Below, in pieces: positions 46,501 to 55,575 of a DNA stretch of 64,000 nucleotides (positions within the stretch are counted from its first letter, which is position 1; every line of letters starts with the position of its first letter). The notes beneath the pieces were generated by a model that saw only the letters and a list, made by a program, of their open reading frames with translations, was not told the DNA's origin and did not search any database. The position numbers were made by a program, and so were the translations under genes. Location: the NCBI GenBank assembly GCA_036768485.1, contig JAVLUZ010000154.1, positions 33,810,973-33,874,972 on the forward strand. The letters run 5' to 3'. The DNA is from Mermis nigrescens. Its lineage: Eukaryota > Nematoda > Enoplea > Mermithida > Mermithidae.

Positions 46501-49500
46501 ATCTATTTTTAAAATTTTTTCATATCTTTAAGCTGGTTTTACTATCTTTGCAGTATAGCCTACCCGAATGTGGATGCAGAGAATATTCGTTTGTTCGGCG
46601 TAACAATGATACGCACGGTTCACGGCAAATTGGCTAAATATAAAGCTAATTTTGACAAAATCAATTTGAACGATCGCTTGCAAATTATGACGCAGACTTA
46701 CGTCACATCTTTGATATCGGCTGCTGATGATCCGGGACGAGTAGCCGGGGTGCGGATCCGTGGCCCAGATGGCGAAGTTAGAAAGACTATTTAATCCGTC
46801 ATCCACAATTTCGATTCAGTAGGACGCACAGCCATTTTGGCGCAGAGGGTTCGACGCATTTTTGGCGCATTTTTCAAATTAAATAAATACTCTTAAAAAG
46901 ACCTATTATTATATATTTTTCTTATTTTGCGCTACATTGATTGAAATCTCCAGTGCAATAAATTTTTTTGTTTGCTCCGGCAGAAAAATGGCCCTGCCTT
47001 TATGCTCCTGCGCCAAAATTTTCTTGTGCTAAAAACGTCCTAATATGAAAGTCTGTGAAATCAGTCCGCGAATCCACTCTTTTCCCAAACGATATACTCG
47101 CACGTGGTACTTACTTACCAAATGTACTACCCAGAAAATCGTATCCATTTCTCTAAAATTGTGTTATCCAAATTTTGCTTATACGGAGTGACAAACATAC
47201 TGTCAAAAATCATAATAATCTTCCAGATTAAAATCAATCATTAGTTTTGTAAAAGAACGATAAAAAAGCTTCTAAGTGTTGCTACAACATTGATGCGGCG
47301 ATTGTAATGAATACTATAGACTTAAAGAATGCGTGTGAGATATTAAGATTGAAAAATTCACACGCGGAAGGAAGACAAGTACCGTTTCAATTCCTTGTGC
47401 ATATGCAAGTTGAACGGCTTCTAATAGCAGTTTAAGCTAGTGATAAGCCGAGCTAACAATGCTTAGACCAATAAGATGATCACAATGCGACTCCTCTGAA
47501 ATACAATGTCTAAATATAAGGTAAGATCAATCGTTTTGGGCCTATGTTCATCATACTCATGCATATTTTTAATGACCAAATTATTCCTTTTAAAAATGAG
47601 TCTATCAATCTCTATCTTGAATAAAATTTATGCTTTTCAGCTTTCTGATGTAATTTTATCTTGTGCCTTTTCATCAGGTTTTTTCTAATCACATATAGGA
47701 AAGAGACATAGTGTGCAACCGCGTGATATTGACCACTGGTGGTTTCTGCAATGATCACAGTCCGAACGATTCTTTGTTGGCGAAATATGGTCGTGATTTC
47801 ATAACTTTTCCGTCGACGAATGGCCATTTTGCTGACGGATCCGGAATCAAGATGGCCCTAAAAATGGGCGCGCAAATTGCTGATATGGACAAAGTATGTA
47901 TTGAATTATGTATCTGAATCTTAGATATTCAACGTTTTTTATCGTAAGCGGGAAATGTATTTCGATTGACTAATGTTGTATGAATCTTCTGTATTTTTAT
48001 TATTTTTATGATGTCCTTACTCGTAAGTACATTGCTTTCAGGATAGGCTAATAAATGTATACCTATATAAACAATCAAAGGTCATGAATCAATTAATTTT
48101 CCGAGGAAGACTATTCCTCTTCGTTATATTAGCCGTAGAAAGTTCACTTATGATTTATTGACAAGAAATTATCAATCCAAAATGGGTGAAAATTGTTAAG
48201 ATCAATGCCTAAAATTATGTGCAACGGGCTGTAATGCTCTCTTAATCAGTAATAAGCATAGCCTGAATTTTTCGAATGATAATTGCTAGCTTGTTTTTTC
48301 ACAGACGTTATAATAGAAGAGACTTACACGCTTAGATGCTACATTATATATCCCGCCCGGTTTTAATCATCATTTGTGTTGTGCACTAGATCCAAATTCA
48401 CCCGACTGGCTTCATAGATCCGAGAGATCCAAAAAACACGACAAAAGTGATGTGCCCGGAAGCACTGCGTGGTTGTGGTGGCATTCTTGTCAATTCTGAA
48501 GGGAAGCGATTCAGCAATGAGCTGGATTTGCGCGACAGCCTGGTTAACGACATTCTGAAGAACTGTCAAATTCATCCGGCAACCGGTCTGAAAACAGCCT
48601 ATTTAATCATCAATGATAAAATTGTAGAAAACTTCGGACGACCTGGTTTTGAATTCTATTGGAACGTAAAACAGTTATTTAGGGTAAGATTAGTATGAAA
48701 TACGATCAAATCAGCTTTGCGAATTCGAAGTAATCGAGCTCAATGCTTTATATAATATAGACGAAATAGTAAGGCAACATCGCGATTCGTGACCAGTCAT
48801 GCAACTCGGGGCAGAGTTGAGAGTTAGCCCAGACATGCACGTAGCGAAGATGTTTTCGGGGTATTGTATCCCAGAACGGAATTGTGGGAAATTTTCTGGG
48901 AAAAGGCAAAACGATAGCTAAAAATTTATGAAAATGAAACTTTTCTAAACGTTTGAGGCTAATTTGACTGAGTAAGCTCTCTGGGTGACCCCACACTGAC
49001 CATGTTGTGCATCTATACGCTAAACTCCTAGAATGAAAAAATGGGGAATCTTTTGAGGAAAGTAGCACAAAATAAAAGATAGAAATAGGTGAAAATCAAA
49101 ATTTTGTACAAAAATGCTTGAAATTGACAATATACTGGACTACTGTATGTAGTTCTCATGCTATGTTAGCATTTATACCAATTTTTGAGGCGATATCGGT
49201 TTAGAAAAGCTCCCTGACCAATATCTATGATCGTGATTACAATCAGGAAACGTAAACAGATGGATTCGTAAGTTATTAGTTTTCAAAGGGCAAGGTGTTC
49301 AGCCGGGTGAGAACGTTTTTTCTCTAGAAATAAACAGAACGATCTGCAAAGTAGAAAGTGCACACAATTAACGCATAAAAGATCGAAATAAATGATAAAA
49401 TTAAACATGTAAGCGTGAACTTACTATTTTAATTTTGAAAAAGTGATTTTTTCAACGTTAAAAATGTTGATAATCTGTAGTAACTCCTAATTTTGCTCAT

Positions 49501-50668
49501 TCAGTCCAATGACTCACTTTCTTGGAACAGTATACTTCTATGAGTTTTCCGATGAACAACGAAAGTTCAGAAATATTTGGATATTTTTGAAGTTTCTCAT
49601 TTATGCATTTTATTTTCAAAGATGGCTGCAAATATACAAGAAATGAGTTATGTCACTGGCATTTTGATGAAAAACCTTGAAGATACATTTACTCAACACA
49701 ACAGAGCTCGTAAGGGCGAGATTGACGATCCATTTGGGAAAGCTATTTTTCCCGTCGAATTCCGTGGCGATCATCCAATGTATTATTGCTTGGTGACACC
49801 TTGCATACATTATACAATGGGAGGCCTGAAGGTAAACGGAACAACGAAATATTTCTAATTTAAAGTTTCTATTTTCCAATCGGTAAAGGAAAAATTGCAG
49901 AAGGGAGATAATTTTTTATATTGCGCCTAAAATTCACAATTCAGTTTAGTTTTAATATACCCTAAACTTTTACGCATTTGCATTTGAAACATAAAATTCT
50001 CAGGCCCTAAACTTTAGAAACATTGATGAATGTATGAAAGAGAAATTTTGCTCCATGCAATTGTGTGAATAAATTTATGATTTTTCTACAAAACTCTGTT
50101 CTTCTTATAATCCAATGGGCGCACTAAGATTAAGCTTAAAATTATTATCTTCTCTACTACTAAATAGATTATCAGCAAGTTGTTTCTTTGCATTCTGTGA
50201 ATTTTGATTTGACGAAAATTTGAGGACTCGAGATATTTTTTAAAACTGCTTTCTTTCAAAATAAATTTTATCTGTATTTCGGAAGAGAGGATTCGAAGGA
50301 TGAAACGAAACGTTATTTTTTCACTTATAGAAGCACAAAGATTTACAAAGTGAAGATAAAGTACATACATAATGTGACAGAAACAGTCATTTGAAGCATT
50401 GAATTTTTATTTCATTCATAGTTAAATATTTTTTGTTTTTACTTTAAATTATCTTAATACTGTATTTATTTGACATTATCTTATTTACATTCCTTAGGTA
50501 AATTCGAATGCGCAAGTCTTGGGTCCTGCAAATAAAGTCGTTGAGGGTTTATATGCTGCGGGTGAAATAGCTGCAGGAATACATGGCAGCAACCGATTGA
50601 GCGGAAACTCATTGCTAGATTGTGTCGTTTTTGGCAGAATAGCCGCAGTACATGCCGCTGGACACTGA
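43563..50668 (+). CDS. soluble NADH-dependent fumarate reductase (OSM1/FRD type), eight exons, 497 aa
   Basis: Exons are 43563-43678, 44854-44959, 45396-45574, 46554-46776, 47699-47893, 48390-48683, 49622-49831 and 50498-50668: 498 codons, in frame throughout. The FAD-binding Gly motif VVGGGLAGL lies at about 19-27, with [13 protein letters not shown] following in exon 2. By homology with flavocytochrome c3-type fumarate reductases the active-site residues are His277 (HPTG), Arg313 (GKRFSNE), His434 (HYTMGG) and Arg474 (GSNRLSGNS); all are present. The enzyme reduces fumarate to succinate with a bound flavin. Family members regenerate oxidised flavin/NAD+ under low oxygen and act in cytosol or mitochondria. 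No clear targeting peptide is visible. Oddities: intron 2 begins GC; exon 4's join gives RTHS where relatives usually have RTHR. Introns 1, 3 and 6 hold transposons. ATG context ACAACATGG is good. Confidence 0.92.
44431..44697 (+). mobile_element. GGGCG-type hAT MITE, copy E, in fumarate reductase intron 1
   Basis: Begins CACACCTGGGCGTAGG and ends GCCCACGTATG, flanked by GTCAGCAC (44423-44430) and GTCAGCGC (44698-44705). Interior is complete. Confidence 0.86.
45752..46301. mobile_element. 550-bp element with about 57-bp terminal inverted repeats
   Basis: The left end CTATAGTCTGCTTCATTGAT and the right end read inward, CTATAGTCTGTTTCATTTAT, continue as near-perfect inverted repeats through GAGAGCTTTT and GAAGGCTACAGTAA. 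The outermost bases (CTATAGTCTGYTTCA) match the short TA-family MITEs, so the same transposase may mobilise both. It lies in fumarate reductase intron 3 and contains a tRNA-like stretch. Confidence 0.78.
45972..46039 (-). pseudogene. tRNA-like sequence (probable tRNA pseudogene or SINE head)
   Basis: On the minus strand there is a box A-like TAGCTCAGTGATAAAAC, an arm TGCTT-loop-AAGCG with a 7-base loop, and box B GGTTCGATTCC. The acceptor stem and T stem do not pair properly (TCCCGTA against GCTAG), so it is not a functional tRNA. The loop would read CGT. Confidence 0.55.
48833..49235. mobile_element. decayed CATGCACGT MITE in fumarate reductase intron 6
   Basis: Starts ACATGCACGTAGCGAAG and includes GACCATGTTGTGCATCTAT. 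The rest is similar to 35368-35612 but degraded. Boundaries are approximate. Confidence 0.45.
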
Positions 50669-50716
50669 AGGCACTTGATGCGCTTATAATTTATTTTAAG
50701 TACCTACTAAAGCAAA

Positions 50717-50722
50717 AATAAA
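50717..50722 (+). terminator. polyadenylation signal of the fumarate reductase gene
   Basis: AATAAA 49 bases past the stop at 50668. Confidence 0.75.
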
Positions 50723-51440
50723 AGTGCATCTCATCAAAACTTGCACTACTTATTCTTTGTTTTATTATTATTGGGATAAATAAAGCTATGGATAGCTCAT
50801 GAGAATAGAAGAAAGAAATATTTTACAACACAATTCAAATATATAAATACAGATAATAAGGATTGATCTAGCGACTTTTCTGGCCAGGCCAGGGCAGGGG
50901 TTGGGGCAAAAATAAAATTCCCGGCGCACGGATTGGCACACATTAAGCAAGAAGCAAGTTTAAAAGACATCTGGAAGTTCAATTACGCTGCGCTGCGATA
51001 TAGATTTAACTTCTGTTCATATTCATGACCATTAGAGAATTTGCTGACTTTCGAAGTAATGTTACTGGCTAGGGCTCCACTGTCTAATGCTGGGGATCAA
51101 AGACAAACTTTAGTTATATTTAAGTTCTGTAAAAATGTCAATGCTGGCAGTAACCATTGATCTTTTTACATGAAACATATTCTAAAAAATGTTTTTTAAG
51201 CAGGTAATTATGTCCTATTTTTCTCATAAATTTTCACTTTTGTTCTTCAGCAGAACCACCGCGTACATCTAGTACTGTAACTATGACAGGTCTCCTCACC
51301 AAGGAATGAACTATAATCTCTTCCATGAATAATTACTATTCGAAAAAGAATTTCATCTGAAAATTCAGACGAAATTAATTATTCTTTGTTTCTCACGTTC
51401 ATTCAACAGTCAAGTTGTATGCATTAGTATAGGTTCCTAC
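50723..51440. other. intergenic, nothing recognised
   Basis: No gene or transposon end seen between the fumarate reductase 3' end and the gap. Confidence 0.4.
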
Positions 51441-51540
51441 NNNNNNNNNNNNNNNNNNNNNNNNNNNNNNNNNNNNNNNNNNNNNNNNNNNNNNNNNNNN
51501 NNNNNNNNNNNNNNNNNNNNNNNNNNNNNNNNNNNNNNNN
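51441..51540. other. assembly gap (100 N)
   Basis: Exactly 100 N, a conventional scaffold-gap size, so the true length is unknown. It abuts the very first base of the transposon at 51541. Confidence 0.99.
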
Positions 51541-52371
51541 CAGGGTTGGAAAAAACCAAAGTTTGAAAATTTCTGATATTTTGGGTTTTTGGTTTTTTAT
51601 GGTTTTTTATGGTTTTTTATGGTTTTTTAATGGTTTTTTAATGGTTTTTTATGGTTTTTAATGGTTAAATTTTGGTTTTTATATCTTAGTCGTGAGTATA
51701 AGTGTTTTTAAATGCTTGATTATGATTAAAAACCACTAAATTAAAGAACAGGAATGAGTTGCCTAACCAATTATTCAGGGAAAATAACAAAACTGAACAA
51801 TTTCAAATTTATTCAGTAGAATAAACGGCAGCATAAAGAATCATTTTCTTCTTGTTCATTTTCATCGCTAGAAATATCTAAGGTCGTTCCTTCGAGTTGG
51901 TTGATAGGTATTGCTTTTCACAAATACTCATCAGGCACGTTGCTGTGGGGGGGGCGGGATTGGGGGGAAATTTTGAAAAACTGGAAAAATTTCAATTTTT
52001 TAATGCTATTTTTGGCCGTTTTTGGCCTTTTTGGCATTTGGTCCCCCCCAAAAATAAGTTGGTCCCCTCAAAATTGGTGGGTCAGCTACGTGCCTGGATC
52101 ATTATTACATTACGATTATAATTACGTCTCTCTTACAAAAAAAGTTCAACCATGCCGTTTATTCCCTAAATAATTAGTCTACTCTATGCTAGAGTAAAGA
52201 GTACTATTTGCACATGTTTACAAATGATGAAATATGAATCTTGCGACATCGACTTAAAAAAACCAAAAAAACCAACAAAAAAAACCAAAAACCAGGCCGA
52301 TTTTCAAACCATAAAAAACCATAAAAAACCAAAAAAACCAAAAACCAAAAAACCATGTCCGGCCAACCCTG
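51541..52371. mobile_element. CAGGGTTGG hAT-like element with GGTTTTT-rich termini
   Basis: The left end CAGGGTTGGAAAAAACC and the right end read inward, CAGGGTTGGCCGGACAT, share the tip. Both ends continue into repeated GGTTTTTTAT / ATAAAAAACC units. The left target copy would be in the gap; the right would be GGGAGTGA (52372-52379). A small G-rich MITE relic lies at about 51945-52100. Confidence 0.68.
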
Positions 52372-52379
52372 GGGAGTGA

Positions 52380-53589
52380 TAACGACCTAAGCAGGAGCGA
52401 TACCGACCTAAACGGGAGTACTACCACCCACATAAATTTAAGCCTTAGCATAAAAAATCAAGAAGATTGAATAAAAATCAATAACTGTTGCGACTATATT
52501 TGCAGTGCACAACAGCAGTTACTATTCTGTATTAATGCCGATTTTTAATGGACATTTATGGTAAAACTTGAAGAAGAAAAAACAATAAAGGCAATAGAAA
52601 GGCCTGCGACATCAAATTTTATACAAAATATCTAAAGAAAAATGTCTGAGTGAATGAATTGAACAGCATATTGCTCAAAAACTAAGTAGTACTTGAAATC
52701 GCTTTTCCATGGACCGAAGCAAGTGGTTTTGGTCCAAAATGGCGTGAGAGGGTTGTATGCCTTCCGGAAGCTGTGGATAAAGGGATAGCCCTCTTATACT
52801 CCCCCAGTGCGCATGTGTGGAAATGGGCTCTAAATATAATTGAAAAATTCGTCGCTTGAGCCAAAAGTTTTTAGCGATTGAATTGAAAAAAGTTATCCCA
52901 CTACAGTATTTGTGGCGTGAAGTTATTTAAATTTCAATTTCAACATGTTATCTGCTAAAGTTTCAGGGTACAGCATTAATATTCCAACAACATTATTAAA
53001 GAAATTCGTTTTCCCTGGCCAAGTGCAGCACGCGCAAATATGGAAAAATTGTCAGCAAATTGGAACTTGAGCAGCCATAGTCTATTACATTTAACTTTGT
53101 GCTTTTCTTTTGAATTTAATCTGCATTAATCAGGCTACAAAGTAGTTTAAACATTTGATGCAGTGGATGCGGTTTTGGCATAAGCGAGCGTCCCACCATA
53201 GCTCGATTCATCACCTGTAGAATATTACAAAGTTTACTATTAGTTTTAACCACTTTTTAGGAAATTTAAGCCTTTCAAAAACCTCAAAATTAAATGAAAC
53301 GGACTGTCCTTGATCGCAGAAAATTTTTTTAAATGGCTTGTTTGTGACCACATTATTTTTTAAGGTCTGTCGTATATACATGCGGCCTACACTAGCGACA
53401 ATGTTCAGCCGTCGCAATGAACGAGTATTTCAAATATGCACATGGTATAGAAGGTAAGGCTAGTTTGGTAAATGGACATTATAGCTCGTTTATTCTCAGG
53501 AGGGGGTCTTCTCCACAGCCACACGTGATAACAGTGGTTTACTGCCTGCCGTCGAAATATCATATTCGTAAAACTTAAAGTGCCTATAA
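52380..53589. other. intergenic, nothing recognised
   Basis: AT-rich. A short MITE-like stretch may occur near 52730-52840. No gene supported. Confidence 0.35.
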
Positions 53590-53975
53590 AGCCCGGTTCG
53601 TGAAGTAAAAATCGGCGATATCGCCGACATCGCCGACACTTTTTCCCGGTTCAGAAGTGCCCCGATTTTCCCGATTTTTAGTCGGCGATATCGCCGACTT
53701 TCCCGATTTTTGTCGGCGATATCGCCGATTCTTACGACTTTCCCGATTTTGTCGGCGAATCGCCGACTTTCGTCCCGATTTTTAGTCGGCGATATCGCCG
53801 ACTTTCCCGATTTTTATCGGCGATATCGCCGACTTTCCCGATTTTTGTCGGCGATGTCGCCGACTTTCCCGATTTTTGTCGGCGATGTCGCCGACTAAAA
53901 TCGTAAGAATAGGAACCCATCCTATTTTTCTACGATATCGCCGATTTTTGGTGCATTGAAGTATGCGCTAGGTAT
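53590..53975. repeat. palindromic satellite GTCGGCGATATCGCCGAC
   Basis: About seven units of roughly 31 bp combine an 18-bp perfect palindrome with CTTTCCCGATTTTT spacers. Variants include GGCGATGTCGCC and GGCGAATCGCC. The left flank AAAGCCCGGTTCGTGAAGTA and the right flank read inward (GCGCATACTTCAATGC) recall the ends of 36751-38687 and 32517-33893, so this is probably another element of that group. Confidence 0.75.
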
Positions 53976-54336
53976 GCTGTTGTCTACTTAAGCACGTAGC
54001 TGTTCATGTAGATCATCATAAAGTACATATAATATAGGTACCACCAATCTAGGTGCCTGACTACATAACAAATCCTATTGATTAACACATATTACGTACT
54101 TTTAGCTGCGAGTACGGAAAAACTATACTGCTTACTATCTTACGTCATGAATTTTAATTAGCTGAGATACTCAACTGACTTTTCTGCACACATCTTGACA
54201 CTTTGTGCTATTACATATTTGTATGTACGTACGTACCTACAAGTCCAATAGGGCCAAAATGCCAAAAATCGCATTAAACATTGAATTCCGAGGTCAATTG
54301 ATTTTTAGGGGACTTTCAGATTCTGGGGGCCCAGAG
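53976..54336. other. intergenic, nothing recognised
   Basis: AT-rich; no ORF or repeat end supported. Confidence 0.35.
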
Positions 54337-54592
54337 CATACGTGGGCAGCACGAAAATTCTAGGGGAGTGTAAAAATTTTTAAAAGGTCAAAAAATGGTC
54401 TTAAGAATGGTGGTAGGGCGAAAAAGCACCATTTTTCGATATTTCTCATCGAGCGCTATCCATTGGCATCAAAAAATCGCGAAAAATGCTTAAAAGATTC
54501 GAAAATCGATTTCTAGGAGGTATTCTGGTTTTCATGTTGTATATTTTGCCTTCTGGGGGTGCATACATCCAAACCCCCACGCCCACGTGTGG
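54337..54592 (-). mobile_element. GGGCG-type hAT MITE, copy F
   Basis: Begins CATACGTGGGCAGC and ends GCCCACGTGTG, flanked by GCCCAGAG (54329-54336) and GCTCAGAG (54593-54600). It is followed by a fragment of the GCAGCATGGG MITE up to about 54740. Confidence 0.86.
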
Positions 54593-54740
54593 CTCAGAGC
54601 CTCCAGACCATAGATGCACAGCATGGTCAATCTGGGGGGTCAGCCGGTACCTATAAGGTCGAAATTTTTCGGTTTTTAAGGCCAAAAACGACTGAAAAAG
54701 TGCTAGAAAAGTCAAGCGCCAATTCTACCACAATTCATGA

Positions 54741-55575
54741 TGTAGCAGGAGTGCTACTACACGGCTAAAAATGCCTACTTTGAAGTTTAACCCGTGACGT
54801 TGATGTTTCATTGTTTATCAATATTATTCATTACTTTGCGCGGTTGTGAGCAATAGCCCGAGTAGTCGATTAGTGCTGCGCACGCGAACCAGAGCGGAAG
54901 ATCCGGGAAGCCGGTGCGGGTAAAATTTTGCTCACGTAACGGTCGGAGGCGGCGCCCCCGTTACAAATGGTGGTATGAGTCGCCAGAGACACCGTTCTCT
55001 CGACGTTGCCTCAGCTTACAGCTCTCTCCTAGAGGGGCGGAGTGCAGCAGGAGTGCTACTACAGCGGCAAAAAATGCCTACTGGGGGGTATTTTGACCTC
55101 TGGGGCGGGGTATGTTCATTGCTTCTCGGTGGGGTCCAATACTCCGCGCAGTAGCGCCCAGAGCCCATGTTTGGTCGATTAGTCCTACACACGCAGAGAA
55201 TCAGAGCGGAAGATCCGGGAAACCGGTGCGGGTAAAATTTTGCTCACGCATGCTTGGTGGGAGGCCGGCGCCCCCGTTTACATGTTGGGGGTCCCAGAGT
55301 ACGTTCTCTGGAGTTGTCTGCGCTTACGCTTTCTCCTAGAATGGGAGGAGTGTAGCAGGAGTGCTACTACATGGCTAAAAATGCCTACTTTGAAGTTTAA
55401 CCCGTGACGTTGATGTTTCATTGTTTATCAATATTTATTCAATACTTTGCGCGGTTGTGAGCAAGAGCCCGAGTAGTCGATTAGTACTACACACGCGAAT
55501 CAGAGCGGAAGATCCGGGAAACCGGTGCGGGTAAAATTTTGCTCACGTAACGGTGGGAGGCGGCGCCCCGTTACA
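54741..55575 (+). mobile_element. TRIM-like tandem array: LTR - spacer - LTR - spacer - LTR
   Basis: Three direct copies start TGYAGCAGGAGTGCTACTAC and end in TTACA or TTTACA: 54741-54965 (225 bp), 55043-55282 (240 bp, diverged middle) and 55351-55575 (225 bp). TG...CA ends suit LTRs. The 77- and 68-bp spacers start just after an LTR end and finish in a purine run (GAGGGGCGGAG, GAATGGGAGGAG) as a polypurine tract would. This is the layout of a terminal-repeat retrotransposon in miniature, multiplied by LTR-LTR recombination. The last LTR joins pol sequence directly. Confidence 0.68.

Noticed and set aside
54914..55339. Short frames across the LTR array as gag remnants
   Set aside because: They lie wholly within repeated LTR/spacer sequence, recur with each LTR copy and show no gag or protease motif.
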